Below are positions 47,900 through 60,455 of a DNA stretch of 64,000 nt, in pieces. The notes beneath the pieces are model-generated. The model saw only the letters and a program-made list of their open reading frames with translations, had not been told where the DNA came from and ran no database searches. Origin of the DNA: Sclerotinia nivalis (lineage: Eukaryota > Ascomycota > Leotiomycetes > Helotiales > Sclerotiniaceae); the NCBI GenBank assembly GCA_029531795.1, contig JAPEIS010000002.1:2790001-2854000 (forward strand), written 5' to 3'. A program made the position numbers and the translations under genes. Within the stretch, counting starts at the first letter, position 1; each line of letters starts with the position of its first letter.

Positions 47900-50154
47900 G
47901 CTGAGACTATTCGAAACATACTGCAAAGGCATCCTTTTAAGGATTCTCAAGTCTCTTAGCATCAGCCAACCAGCGTAACCAGCGTAACCAGCTGTAGACT
48001 CCTCGAAACCGGAAAATATTTCGAAGAATTTCCAAGTTCTCCAAGGAAAAGATTATGACGTCCAACCACAACATCCTCTCAAGCTCCGACAAATCCGAAT
48101 CAACCAGCGATCGACTTTTACAAAGGCATTTAGAATGATTTCTCTGTTCTCCGGGAGGATAAGGAAGGTATAGGGTAGGCACTCTTTCGCGAGAGGATCT
48201 CCAAAATCCATTCGTCCACCTCGAAGGAGTTGAATCGGGAATTGTATAGATTTATCTTGTATTTAAAACTGATTTGTCAATATAAATCTATACTTCGATA
48301 GTTAGTCAATTTATCAGTATGCGTATCCTCAATGTATCCTGCAATGTGAATTAATGCTATCCGCATCCCATCGGTTTTGTAAATCGGTCCAGGCTCAATC
48401 GAAGGTATTTAGACAGGTATATTCCTACCTCGAGATATTTCCAGAGTAATCCTGCTTGATGGCAATTCGAAGTAGTACGGAGGTCTTGATAAGATTGAAA
48501 ATGTGATGAAAGATCTGAAATCGATTATTTATCACAGCCGAAAAAAGAAAGAAATAGCTCGATACCTCAATGATAACATTCCAAGTAAAAGTATGTAGGA
48601 AAAGTGTGAGAAAGTCCCCTTTTGCAAAATAGACCTTATGCTGAATCCACGCTGAGAAACCGAGAAGATAAAAAAGTAGAAGGAATCGCAGAGAGTACTT
48701 GGGATGCGAGGATGAAACCGTTATATCTGAGAAAGGAGTAATGTAGATAAGAGAGAGGCCTAGGATTAAAGTACGATAAAGATCGGGAAGAGAAGATACA
48801 AGAAAGAAAGAACCAATAATTACAAAGATCCTTCACTCTTTCCCTCTCCGCCTACAAGTAAGCATTCCCCCTCCAAAAAAAATAACATCCCATGAAAAGC
48901 GAAAAGCCGGAGATCGCATTTACGACACTCAAAATATCTCCCTTTCCTAACAATTAATTAGAATTTCTCTCCAGCTCAGAAGATAGTCTTACTATACAGA
49001 AACCTATCTACCCATATACATACATACATACATACATACATAACAACCAACCATCTCCCTCCCCCTCATCTCATCCCACTTATCCATCCCTTCCCCTCAA
49101 AATCCCTGTTAAGTGAAACTTCTGATAGATCGTTTTCGAATTGCCTATACATACCTATTATGAGAAAGTTGGATTATTGAAGCTATATATATAACTAGTT
49201 CATAAACAATAGATCATATGATCCTTTGTAATTAAATATAAGGAAAAGATTTTATTCTCCCCTTTTTGAATAATCAATCGTTTTCCTTTAATCTTTTTAT
49301 ATATCTATTGTATACAATCCAAACCCATTGTTAATTCTATTAGTTATATTATTTGAAATCTCTACGATATAATCTGATCAGTTTTTATTCCTATTCCTTT
49401 TTACAGTGTGCAATCGGGATGTACGTATCTCGACCTACCTCTTTCACACTATATATATATGAAGGGGGAGAGAGAAAGAGAGAAAGAGAGAAAGAGAGAA
49501 AGAGAGAAAGAGAGAAAGAGAGAGAGAGAGCACACACTAGATAGATATAGCACTTACTATATACCTCTCTCCCTTTCTCCTTTCTTTGTTTCCCTTTCCC
49601 TTGCTATTGAATCCAAATATCAGAGCTCAGATATCGGAGTTAAGATGTATCTAATTATCCAATTTATTTCAGACACACACATATATATATATAGCCAATC
49701 ATTCTATCATTCTATCATTCTATCATTCATCATTCATCATTCATTTCCATCCACACCACATTAATTCCTCCCCCACCACCAGCTCAACCCTCACAGTCTC
49801 ATTCAAACAGATATCTCACAAACCATCTATTCCATCCATAGCTCACAAAACCAAAAGAGAAGAGGAAATCGATCAGACCAGGAACCATTTTTGTGTTTCT
49901 CATCATGAATAATGAACAGTTAAAAAAAGATAATATGCAACATCACATCCTTTACAATCCCAACCAATTCTTTCCATTTCCATTTCCATTTCCATTTCCC
50001 CAGCCACCAATTCCTCATTTCGTCATCCACCATTCATTCCCGTTTCCATCCTCAGGGTTTCTCCAGAAACCCTTTCACTTCCTACATCAATCGTGGCATG
50101 ACATAGCATCCTTCAATACATCCTATCCTAACGCTCACTGTTCAATTGATCCTC
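47900..50154. other. 2.25 kb spacer with microsatellites
   Basis: It holds the orphan-gene 3' end and, at the right, the 3' end of the mannosyltransferase on the other strand. A (CATA)n run is at about 49018-49043, a (GAGAAA)n run at 49464-49531, ATTCTATC/ATTCATC units at about 49697-49745 and CCATTT units near 49975-50000. Nothing coding is supported. Confidence 0.6.
49464..49531 (+). repeat. (GAGAAA)n purine microsatellite
   Basis: About nine GAGAAA/GAGAGA units in a row on the plus strand. The surrounding Arg/Glu/Lys-rich open frames are repeat artefacts. Confidence 0.9.
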
Positions 50155-51901
50155 TCAAGGACTAGCCCAACCTCCTGCAACATCTACCCATTCCGCCAAG
50201 CAACTTCCCTGTTTGCCCTCCACATCCACAATATCCGTGTCGCATCTACATCTACATCCCACTCCATTCTCCTTTACCGGATCCCAATTATCCCAGTACT
50301 CATCTTCTTCCTTTCGTTTCTTCTCGTCCAGTGTAGTCTTTTCTAGAAAAGGTTCGCGCGCTCTCTGGCGTGCGGGTGCATTTGCTGGACAATGCTGAAT
50401 CGTTGTATGCCTGTAGCCAAAATCACGGAAGTAATGGATATCGCGAGGAGCGAGAAGAGCACCAGCGGCCAAAGAATGGATGGGTGCGTCACCCCACTAT
50501 GTTGTTGTTAGTCCGGGTCAAACATCCCCTCGATATTAACTTACTCTTTCCATCCAAAATCCACCACTGCGATCCATCATTTGGAAGAAGTCCTCATATT
50601 CCTTACTTCTGAACCAACTAAGTCGAGCAATTTCGAAATTCGACCAGAAATGACACATATTGTACTTCTCTCCTTCCATAGCTTCCGGATCGATTTCTGG
50701 TAAAGATGCGCGGGATGGATCACCTCGTAGAATTTCCTCGGGCAGTGGTCTTTTATAAGCTGGATCATCTTCAGGGACCTCCTTTGGCTCTTCAGGTGGA
50801 GGTTCGATAAACATTTCCCATAAACCTTGAGATGTAATGTTGTTAACTCTTTTGTATGCAGATGCGTAACGGAAGATATTTGGAACCGTCTCTTTCAATT
50901 CCTTAACGGCAATGGTGAAACCATAAGTCTTATTCGCATCAATCATCTTAAGGAAAGGATCGCTAAAAATTCGTCAGCTTATTTGCATTAATGCTCCAGG
51001 AAAACAAAACGTACTATGTAATATCGCAGAAGTACTTGATTTCTGGCTCTAGACGCCAGTACCACTCATATTTAGCCAGAAGCTCATGCTTGTAAAAGAA
51101 TCTAGTATCGTCAGCATTCTCTCATTCTCCTCAAGCTCAAGCTACTGGATTAAATGCATACCCTGAATAAAATCTGCACATAGAATGATAACTCTCCATA
51201 CCACCATACATAATGGCAGCATCACCTTGTTTTGCAATACCCTCTTTGGCGACTTTAGGATCGATCCAATCTGGGAATCCCCAATGCTTAGGGTCGATAG
51301 TTCCAAACTCGCACGGCGCACTGGTATAGTTTTGAATAACTTCTTTGAATGTCGAGTTGAATTCTTGGTCGTTAAGGAAAACGTATGGGTAATGATACCA
51401 CCGATTGAAATGTCTTTCGATAGATTTCACTGATTGAATAACTCCCTCCAACTCCTTGTTTCTTGCCAGCACAACGAATGCTGCATTGGCTCTTGGTTGA
51501 CTCGTATCAGGCTCCGCGCATCCCGTCACGAATACCTTATCATGTTGTTCACTGATCCTCCTACAATCACACATCAATGTTAGTGGTCATGGCATTTCAA
51601 GAATAAGAATGAACGAGAACAAAAGCACATACCTGATAGCTGGTGGTGCTCCAGCTGGCATTAAAATTCCCACACCTGATTTAGGATGTCGGACGAAAAG
51701 CACCAAAATCAATACAACGACAATACATGGAAATAATAGAACTACACCGAGAGGGATCGAAATACTGGAATTGCCCTTTAATCGGAGCGGCCGCCTGAAA
51801 AAAGCCAATCTAGATGTGACTTTTGGCTTCTCCTTCCCATCATCCAATGGTAATTGTGTCGATGAAGGCATACGCTTCATGACCCTCTGTACAAACCCCA
51901 T
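50155..51901 (-). CDS. Alpha-1,2-mannosyltransferase, KRE2/MNT1/KTR family (GT15)
   Basis: Golgi type II membrane enzyme that adds alpha-1,2-mannose to O- and N-linked glycans of secreted and wall proteins. Five exons (51633-51901, 51162-51560, 51015-51101, 50545-50962, 50155-50496) give 504 aa. A short basic cytosolic end precedes one membrane segment (residues about 49-70, IPLGVVLLFPCIVVVLILVL). The catalytic domain shows family blocks: RANAAFVVLARNKEL, HFNRWYHYPYVFLND, KYEWYWRLEPEIKYFCDI, then TYDPF across an intron. The active-site region is YNMCHFWSNFEIA with the conserved Glu at about 362. GGFWMERWGDAPIHSLAA and RHTTIQHCP complete the fold. The insert PPPEEPKEVPEDDP (about 306-319) is acidic and variable. 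The last residues are polar and no ER-retention signal is seen. The exact KTR subgroup cannot be told by eye. Confidence 0.94.
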
Positions 51902-53550
51902 TGTGATTATTGATAGTTGAGGATCGTTTCGCAGACAAAATATTGAGATAGGGGGGTATATGTCGACCCCAGGTCGTTAGAAAAGGACACTACCCACTGT
52001 GTGCCGCAGATCGATTAATGGTAATTATTACAAAAAGTAATTTGAAAAGATGTATGTATAGTTGAAGGTCGAATCGAAATTGATCCTAAGCCGTTTTCCT
52101 TTTGGCACAGCCTCTATTCCTTCCTAATAAAAACCGACGATGCTTTTGTAACGAGCGGCTGGACGCTGAGTTGTCCTCGAAGATAGAAACACTTTTGCGA
52201 TGACGCGTCCGCCTATGGTATTGAGGAGGTTTCTGCCGTCAACATAGAAGAAATAAATCCGATATGTTGATGGGAAGAAGGAATTCGAAGATATTATGAC
52301 ATGAAAATTTCAAAGAGGAACTCGTTATTGTAAATTGTCGTGTGCTGGATGGTGGGCTAGAACGACTTAAGGGTAGGGAAAAGGGAAGTGAGATGGGGTG
52401 GATTGTAGTTATTTGGGGGTGTGGAGTCTGGAAGGGTTTGTCAGGGCAGAGAGGTGTTAAGTTTTTTTTGGTGTGTGGGTGGGATTTTTTTAGATTAAAG
52501 TTAGGGATCCTTAAAGTGGAGAGAGGAAAGTCTGAGATGAGCGAGAACGATATGAGAAGAACTCTCTCTATGGTACGAAACAACAACTTGGTGATAATTG
52601 TACCTTCACCTTTTTCGGTAACAGAGATTGCTTTCAATTGGCTGACTTCTCAATTCAATGGCACGCAATCACGGAAAAATGAATCTTGGCTAGAAAGTAA
52701 CCCTTGTTGTTGCCTCTTCTAAACCTCATTTCGATATTCCATATGGAAAGTTTTGACATAATGAGTAAGGTTACTTGTTTGCTATTAACTAGATAGGATA
52801 TCTGATTTGCCCCTGAATGAATTGAGGAAGTCTAGATGTTTAGATGGGTGAAGGATGGACATGGTAAGCCACTCTCCACCAGAAAAGAATCCTCTATCAA
52901 TTATCGATTTAGCCTCTTCAATCATTGAAGATAAGTGATACTATCTGTACATCTATCTGGTAAGACAGATGATAAGCTTATTGATAACTTAGGTGGTGAG
53001 CTTCAAGGTTCACATACATGTTTTATATCATTTCACCATCCAACCTGTCGAACTCACATAAGGTTATTCTAGAAACCCGTTCTACTCCCAAAGCACATGC
53101 ACCGAATCGGAGAGTTCCCATGGCATTTCACTCATCCATCCTTTTTGAAGAAAGAAAAGCCAGTTCTCCTTTTCCATCCAATGTACGGATGATATATATA
53201 CATTCTCATTGGACAATTTCTACATTTTCTTACTAATAAATCTATTTTCATCTCAGCCATTCACATCATTCCTTCCATCAAACACATCCGCAATTTTTCA
53301 TAGCTCCCGGGGTCTCATTCTCACCACATATCCAATACAATATCGATATCACGATATCAAGACCCAAACACTTTAGCTTCCTCCAATCACCGTCCATCCA
53401 CAATCCCAAAACACCATCAAAACAAAAAAATAATCACAAAACCACATCCACATCCCAATCAGCTTCCCCCACCCCCAGAAACTCCCTACCATCCCATTCA
53501 TCCAATCACCCATCAATTCCACTCAACCAACAACCAAAACCCCAACCCCA
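51902..53550. other. Divergent 1.65 kb promoter region
   Basis: It separates the mannosyltransferase start (minus) from the DUF4604 gene (plus). The right end (about 53240-53550) is C/A-rich on the plus strand, a likely 5' leader. The palindromic-looking AATATCGATATCACGATATC at about 53340 is the only notable motif. No gene is supported. Confidence 0.55.
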
Positions 53551-54114
53551 ATGTCCAAAATAACCCCCAAAAACCTCTCCTACAACAACACCCTCCCCCC
53601 CTTCCTCCAACGCCTCCAAGCCAACAACACCTCCTCCAACGGCCGCCACGAATTCACCATATCCCGTCCTTCAAAAGTTCGAGACGAAGACGAAGAGAAA
53701 GAAAGTGAACCCGTGGTATTTGACGAGGTAAGCGGGGAGACGCTTAGTAAAGAGGAGTGGGAAAGACGAGAGAAGGAAAAGGAAGAGGAGGAGGAGGAGG
53801 AGGGGAAAGATGGAGTGGAGGGAGAGGGAGAGGGAGATGGAGAGGGAAAAGAGACTGCTGTCAGTACGAAAATAGCAGTAGTAGGAAGTGGAATTGGAGC
53901 GGGGAAGAAGAGGAAAGTGGGGAAGATTATTGGGGGTTCTGAGGATGACGATGAAGATGGGGAGAGAACTGACAACGGTGTCCCGAATAAAAAAGATTTT
54001 GGGGAACGGAAGAAAGAAAAGAGTACCAAAACCGGGGCTGGAGAAAAGAAGAAACCTAAAGCCGCTGCGAAGAAGGGAAAGAAAATTAAGTTGAGCTTTG
54101 GGGATGATGAGTAA
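53551..54114 (+). CDS. DUF4604-family basic/acidic low-complexity protein
   Basis: Single-exon frame of 187 aa. The N-terminus KNLSYNNTLPPFLQRLQAN is the conserved start of DUF4604 proteins, which occur in fungi and other eukaryotes and have no established role. It is followed by FDEVSGETLSKEEWERREKE, then long Glu/Gly-rich runs (DNA repeats of GAGGAGGAGGAG), an acidic SEDDDEDGE block and a Lys-rich C-terminus (KKKPKAAAKKGKKIKLSFG). The tail ending KKIKLSFGDDE is also family-like. The basic tail suggests nuclear or nucleolar location (inference). The gene faces taf14 tail to tail. Confidence 0.85.
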   Translation: MSKITPKNLSYNNTLPPFLQRLQANNTSSNGRHEFTISRPSKVRDEDEEKESEPVVFDEVSGETLSKEEWERREKEKEEEEEEEGKDGVEGEGEGDGEGKETAVSTKIAVVGSGIGAGKKRKVGKIIGGSEDDDEDGERTDNGVPNKKDFGERKKEKSTKTGAGEKKKPKAAAKKGKKIKLSFGDDE

Positions 54115-54865
54115 GCTCTAGAATTGGGTTTTGGGAGAAGAGGTGGTGGAAGGTTGTTTTATAGAGCATTGCATGAAAGGGACATTGGGAATGGTGTTTG
54201 GATATGGGATGATACCCGGCTGCTGCTGTTAGTTAGCCACTTCTACAGCATTGTTATAGAAAGTATTGACAAAATCACAAATGAATATCACAAATCTACA
54301 ATTACATAAATCTATGTTTTGAAAGAGTTTCCATTTTATTCCTACCATCCATCCATCCATCCATCCATTCATTCAATTTTTTTTAATTTTTACCAGTCAT
54401 ATATTTCAAGCATCATCATGATCTTGATCTGGTCCATCGTTCCAGTCATTATGCTTGCTAGACAGATACCGACCAAAAGCAAGCCATGCAACGCAATGCA
54501 ACATTTCTGCAGATGAAGTTGAACGAATACGCCCACCCCCACTCACGCCCTATCACCTTTCTTTATTGAAGACAAGAAAAGGAGAGAAAAAAAAGACATA
54601 GCAATCGGAATGCCATCCTATGCTCTATGATGAAAAATGAAAAATGGAACGCCGTGGAAGTTGGATTTGACAATGATGAGTTTGCATCAAAAGAAAAATC
54701 CTTCCTTTGCCTGCACAACTTTGAGTGAAAAGCGCTTTTCGGCATACTTACCATAAATGCATGCATCGAATATTCATGATCCAATACCAAAACCAATATG
54801 TCCCTTCTTTCGAGTTTGTGTACTATCACTAGCTTCCTCACATCGATCAGAGCATCATCTCCTGT
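54115..54865. other. Convergent spacer between the DUF4604 gene and taf14
   Basis: About 750 bp holding both 3' ends. A (CCAT)n/(TCAT)n run lies at about 54345-54375. Nothing else is recognised. Confidence 0.6.
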
Positions 54866-55848
54866 CTAATAAGCTTTTGTCGTCGGAGCATTAACGAAGT
54901 CCCAAAGCATCTTAACCAGCGATTCTGGTAACGTATACAAGTCGACATGGAATTCTCCCTCTACATTGATCCAATTAGCATTTATTCCTCATCTTCCCAA
55001 CCTCCAGACTCTAACTTACGGTCAATATCATTCTTCGTATACGTATCTTCACTCTTATTATCATGAATCATCTGCACCACATGCAGAAGATCATCCTCCT
55101 GCAACTTCACCAAACCCTCGGCCAACTTCTCCATATCAACCTGCCCAGTCCTCTTCCTCTTTTTACCATCAGAATCCTTCTTTCTACTCATGCCTCCATT
55201 TTCATCTCCTAGCACCGGCCCCGTCTCTCTTAATGCATTAATCAACTCTCGACTAGGATTTTTGAATGTGATAGGATGTTTGGCTTCATAACGGGTCTTG
55301 CCAAAATTGAGATCGTGTGCAATGCTGTGCTTGCCGCCTGTGGGAGTAGTGAATAAATCAATCGTCATGTCGAATTCTCCCCATCCCTCATTCTCGCAGC
55401 GAAAGGGAGGCTCAGTGAAGGCTATTTTGGTGGCAATCGTTAGATCGGGGACTTTGCAAGCTTCGCGCGCGGTATTAAAATATGGACGAACGTACTTTGA
55501 GTTGGGTTAGGGAAAGTAGGGTGTAGATTGTAAACTGCCTTGGTGAAGCAGGTAGCAGGCTTCTCATTGCCAGCTTCATCCAACATGTATATCTCGATGT
55601 TCCATGATTTCATCGGAAAACCTTCTTGAAGAGCAGGTTTGTCGCTGTGTAATAAATCTTAGCATATATCCTCAACCCCAATATAGAATAGTCGTGACGG
55701 GAATCTAGATCGCGACCTACATGTTGCGCTGCTCGGTAATGAGCTTAATTACTCTCTTGACCTGCGATGCAGTTAGTATTGTTGCCGACTTGAGGTATTT
55801 CATGGGAAAAAGGCTTGAGCTTTTCAGATTACTCACATCTGCGACCAT
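54866..55848 (-). CDS. taf14: YEATS-domain transcription subunit Taf14
   Basis: Shared subunit of TFIID/TFIIF and chromatin remodelers in yeast; its YEATS domain reads acylated histone lysines. Five exons (55837-55848, 55721-55761, 55496-55644, 55020-55421, 54866-54960) give 232 aa. The first exon has only four codons (MVAD). The YEATS domain (about residues 5-120) shows VKRVIKLITEQRNI, GFPMKSWNIEIYMLDE, CFTKAVYNLHPTFPNPTQ and EGWGEFDMTIDLFTT. A basic linker (SRKKDSDGKKRKRTG) precedes the extra-terminal domain (about 165-232): LVKLQEDDLLHVVQMIHDN, then GEFHVDLYTLPESLVKMLWD across the last intron. Without the last exon the protein would stop early at a weak frame, so I place the stop at 54866. 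Key family blocks are intact. Confidence 0.93.
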
Positions 55849-56678
55849 CTTGACGTTATTGTGAGGGTTGAAGACTTTGTCGGATTCTCGAATTCCTGAT
55901 GATGTCGCTCTGAATTGCGACGCGCCTGCAGTTGGCTGATCGTGAGTTGAGTGGGGTTATGGATATCCTAGCTTAATAGCTCAAACTCAAGATTCTTGAG
56001 AAACACAGAATCACGTGGGTTTGGAGGAAGTAATTAATCGATTAAAATCTGAGCATGGAAGTAGAGCTAGGTATTCAAGTATTCTGGATCGTTGTTGTAA
56101 ATTGGAGGCTGGAGTTGACAAATCTGCAGCTTTGTTTGTTGTTTTGAGGGAAAGAAGTTCAGTACCAACCTCACTCAACTTGTTATATTCACCTTAGGAT
56201 ATTCTTTTTGATAGCTAATTGGACTGGTACAAGTCAATCCATTATATATATACATGCTTCCAAAAATCATGAGATTTGTATTTACCAAGTCAAGATATTC
56301 ACATTGCGAATTACGTTCCAGATCAGTAGTTTGGGGACGAACGAGGGACTAGTATTTTTAGTCTAACTACAATTTCATGCCATAGTCTCAAAATTGAGTA
56401 CTAATCAAGCCTTCCTTTCCTCCATCATTATCATATTCATGATATAATCTTTGAGAAAGACCTGGACCGCCAGAATGTTTAGGTATCGAATCGTCGATGC
56501 TTACAAAAGAGGTTTCGGCAACACGTAAATTGTTAAAGGGGTATGGAAGAAATGCATTTTAATGCAAATATGATCATAAATTCATTCCTTCGGAATACGT
56601 GCTGTGCTGTATTATGCTGTTTGTCGATTGGGGAGCCGTGATGGGAAGTAGAAGTAAACACAAGGACAAATTTGTCGT
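55849..56678. other. Spacer between taf14 and yrb1
   Basis: About 830 bp between two minus-strand genes, containing the yrb1 3' end and the taf14 promoter. An upstream open frame continues before the taf14 ATG, but the family N-terminus starts at MVADVKR. No other gene is seen. Confidence 0.55.
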
Positions 56679-57697
56679 TTAAGCCTTGAAGAAGACTTCG
56701 TTCTCTTGTTGAGCCTTGATGAAAGCCTCTTTGAAAAGGTTTGCGTCTAGAAATGTCAGATCCCATACTATATGTTATTTGCGACGTGGAAGCTTACTCT
56801 CAGAGTTGGCAAAACGGATAGCCAAAGTTTGTGCTTCTGGCTCACCCTCACTAACATCTGCTGCGGCATTCCAGACCCAACTTCTATCACTACCAACGTT
56901 GGGGGACAACTTCATGTCAGGAACAACTTTTAACCATTAGCAAAAGTTCCATATAATGCTTTCCGGCGTCGTAAACATACCATAGTGGTTGGCGCAGACC
57001 TTCAAAGTCTTGTCTCTTCGCATGACCAATCTAGTCTTACCATTCTCTCTGTGCTTCAAAAATCGGACATCACCAGTACCACGCTCCTTCCACTCTTGGG
57101 TATCCTTGACGAATTTGAAGAGCTTAGCGCGCATCTTAAAGGTTTGTTCCTCGAGTTCCTCGTTGGTCTTAACATCGACTTTCTCGGTCAAACGGATGAC
57201 TGGCTCGAAGTGAACGTCCTCAGATTCTGGGGCTTCATCCTAAACAATTATCAGCCCTGCTTGCATATATAAACGTTGTCCAACAATACCTCTGGGTTCT
57301 CTTCAGCAGCGGCGGCCTTTTGTGCCTTGGCAGATCCTGAGTTATCTCCTCGGTCCTCGTCCTCTTTCTTCTCCTTCTTAGCTCCACCACCGAACATCGA
57401 GAAAACATTATCAGTGATACCGGTAGCGGCAGAAGTGACAGTTGCGGCGGCGGTAGATGCGACTTCGGTAGCTTTTTCGGTCAAGAACTTATCAAAATTA
57501 GCAAGGTGTAATCACATCAACGAAATCGTTGTGAAAGAAAATAAGAGTAGGAGTCATCAACATACAGATCCCTCAGCTGGAGTTTCCTTGGCAGATTCTT
57601 CCTTTAATGCTGCTGGCTCAGTGGCAAGCTTGGTCTCTGACTCTACGAGCTTAGGCTCATTGCTTGTGTTGACCTCTTGGTGTGCTGGTTCAGCCAT
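56679..57697 (-). CDS. yrb1: Ran-binding protein 1 (Yrb1), Ran-GTPase co-activator
   Basis: Cytoplasmic Ran-GTP-binding protein that releases exported complexes and stimulates RanGAP. Five exons (57566-57697, 57290-57487, 56981-57239, 56798-56926, 56679-56746) encode 261 aa. The N-terminal 110 residues are Glu/Ala/Lys-rich and disordered. The RanBD1 domain (about 118-250) shows [70 protein letters not shown] and [20 protein letters not shown]. The latter includes the WKERG and VWNAAD-type motifs that bind Ran. The protein ends with [18 protein letters not shown]. Some fungal Yrb1 proteins lack such a long N-terminus; the extra part here carries Ala/Thr-rich sequence ([14 protein letters not shown]). 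Identification is firm. Confidence 0.94.
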
Positions 57698-59579
57698 GGT
57701 GAAAGGATTTATTTGATAACTCAAAGGGTATGTAGAAAAAATCTGCAGGTTGTTTTGATGCAGCTCTAGTTGAAAAGTGTTGTGGTTGGAAGGTACTTTT
57801 GGAGTGGATAGTAGAAGTGGGAGAATGGAGGGGTCGAAAATCTGAGTTGTCAGGCAAAAATCATAGAACTAAATAGACCCAAAATCAAAACAAACCAGGT
57901 GTGGTTAAGCGATCTAATAGAACTAGTGTCATTTTTACAACAAGTCGGGTACTTCTTTTGGTTCTCATAAGTGCAATCAATAAAATTCATACTTCCCCTG
58001 AATGAATGAAATCTGAATGAATATTTCATTATATGAACAACTGGGTGAATAAAAAGTCTACATTCTTATCATACAAAGTAAAAGATTGTTGAACTGATAT
58101 CTAAGGCAAGAAGATAAGGTATTCCATACATAAAGAAGGACAAGGACAACAATAAGATAATTAGATAGTTGAATTATCAATCACTTGAGACATCATTTGT
58201 TTCAATTATATGCACGGGATCTAGACTTATATATCTAAATCACAAGCTGCATCATTCCGGATGAACTGTCGGCCCGATCATTGTTCAACTCACTTGCTTC
58301 CAACTTCCAACTTCTTGACTCCATCAGATTTATGTTGTGTGAAATCCTTCACATTGTAATACCTGGTAACCACATTGTTCCGAAGCTATAGATTCTTCTA
58401 TAGTAAATATCATAAAGAATATATATGTTTTTGACGATTAAATCTCTCTGTTTCCAGTTATAAATTATGAATTTTGGGAATATAGTTCATTATATATAGT
58501 TGTTGGTGCTCATCAATGTTAGCTATGTGAAGATTAGAAATATGGTCACACAATGCTATAATATTACTGAAATAATGCTATAACAGTAGTTTATATCAAC
58601 GAAGATCATTCAACTTATGCAAAGAGCCATATCATTATACACTGCGGCCTGGACAGCAATGCATGAGTAAATACTGTTGATCTTGAGCCAGCTCAATGTA
58701 GTTATCACTGGAAGTCACGCTCAAACGCAAGGTGCTTCTGAAATTGTATTCTAGTGGCTGTAGTGATCTTATCTTCCCCTATTATTAAAAACTTTAAAGC
58801 TTTGCATAATGCCGTTATTCATGTCCCGCGTCCTCTGTATGAAACCTACCTGTCAACCGGAGAGGAGATCTTCGTGAAACGTCGAATCCTCTCTATCATC
58901 TTCGGAAACCTTTCTTTACTTTCCAAGTATTCTTTCGACATTGGTGTGGCTTGTGGTAGCCTTTTGGGTAGAAATAAAGAATGATGACAATGCTGAGGAG
59001 GTGTTGATTGTTGAACTTGGTGTAAAGCTATCGGCAACGATCTAGATGTTCATTGTCTTCAATACTGAAGCCTTACATTACTATGCATTGTAGCCATACA
59101 ATAACAGAGTTAAATAGGGGAGAGATAGTAGATTTCATTTACCATGGTGAGAGTGGTTGAGTAGGGGGCCCGGGGGATGGTTTCGGAGATACACTAGGAT
59201 GTGAGGGGAAATTTACTTTTTGTGAATCACAAATTATTATTGTTGTCATGAGCGTCAACAAGATGGGTGTGAAGAGCCTCAAAAATGTGCTGAATATCAT
59301 GCCAATCATCGTTCCACCACGCATAGTATCGTACAAAACTAGCAATCAATGAAATATAAAGGCCAAGCAAGCTAGTAGACTTTTGAATGCATTACTTGCT
59401 TTGATGTGTAAGACCGTTGGAGGATGGCAGTATCTCTCGTCCACTCTCTCTCTCTACGAGTCAAACCCCCAGAAACGCCAGCAAGGCCCCGACAACCATA
59501 TTCAAAAGAGTAATCTACACAAATACCTCGAGCCATAGATTGAACGACACTTCCGTTGCTTCGACCTCGATATATTCAG
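57698..59579. other. 1.9 kb intergenic spacer
   Basis: It contains the yrb1 promoter and AT-rich DNA up to the gag-like relic. Short open frames, such as one at 58754, show no motif. Nothing is supported. Confidence 0.6.
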
Positions 59580-60455
59580 TCATCCTTCACTGTCATCATC
59601 TTCCACACTACCTTGGACTCCTTCTTCATTGTAGTCGTCTGGCTTCCTCACTCCTCCTGACTTTCCGCAGATCAACATACAAGCAAATGCTAGAAGGGTA
59701 AAATCCTCAAACTCCATAGTCTCCAAAACCAACTTGATCTCATGATTTACTTTCTCCTTCAAATCACGAACCATCGAATCCGAGTTCGGTGGCGAGTCGA
59801 TTAAATTCATGGAAGAATGGTATAAATGGCGCGCCTTCCTTCTGAAATAACTCTTCATATTTGTTTATAGCAGCTTGCTTTCGATTCGTGTTGCTGTAAA
59901 TTTTGCTTGATGCGTCAAGAATTTCCTCTGCCGTCGTGTATTTATTCCCAACACGTTCCGAAAGTCGATTCCCTAGTCGGGATTCAACGTATGCAATGCG
60001 AGTAGCTCCGACATCTCCATCTCCAAACAGGAAAGTCTGCATATTATCCAACCAGTCATCGAAATCAGTTGAGAACCTTCCGTAATCATCGACTTCCAAA
60101 ACAGGAATATTGGGTAAAATTCTGTTAGACTTTGCAGCAATATCCCGTCCTGCACCTCGTGCAATATCCAGCTTGGTTTCGAGATATCCAATAATAGTGT
60201 TCTTCTGACAAGTTCCATTTGTTTATTCGTGGCTTCGTGCTTGAGCGTTTCAACTCTAGCCTGCAAAGAAGCGATGGTATCTTTGTCATTCATTTTGATT
60301 CTTTTCGCTCCATGCTCCATTTCCTCTTCCGTTTTGATCTGTGTTTTGGTATGTCCAGATCCAGTATTGTTGAAGTTGAAGTCTCTGAAGTAGGCAAGAA
60401 ATTTTATTGTGTCTGATCCCTTGTACGGGGTCCTGTACCACACAAGATTCCTCAA
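59580..60455 (-). pseudogene. Gag-like retrotransposon relic, frameshifted
   Basis: Three frames together read like the capsid region of a fungal LTR retrotransposon. The first (from 60455) gives KDTIASLQARVETLKHEATN, a coiled-coil-like N-terminus. The second picks up around 60205 with NTIIGYLETKLDIARGAG and runs through DDWLDNMQTFLFGDGDVGAT, SRLGNRLSERVG and FHEFNRLATELGFDG to a stop near 59764. The third continues from about 59787 with MVRDLKEKVNHEIKLVLETM and ends at 59580 in an acidic tail. The FHEFNRLATELG block followed by DLKEKV is the usual gag pattern. Two frame changes are needed, so it is probably decayed. No zinc knuckle, protease, reverse transcriptase, integrase or LTR was found nearby. 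A domesticated gag gene with introns is a weaker alternative. Confidence 0.6.

Noticed and set aside
49353..49764. Overlapping Arg/Lys/Glu-rich frames
   Set aside because: They are produced by the (GAGAAA)n microsatellite.
50577..51433. Frames in other phases over the mannosyltransferase
   Set aside because: They are shadows of the GT15 gene, whose five exons join in one frame with all family motifs.
53580..54029. 149-codon Ser-rich minus-strand frame
   Set aside because: It is the antisense of the Glu/Lys-rich DUF4604 gene, which has the conserved family N-terminus.
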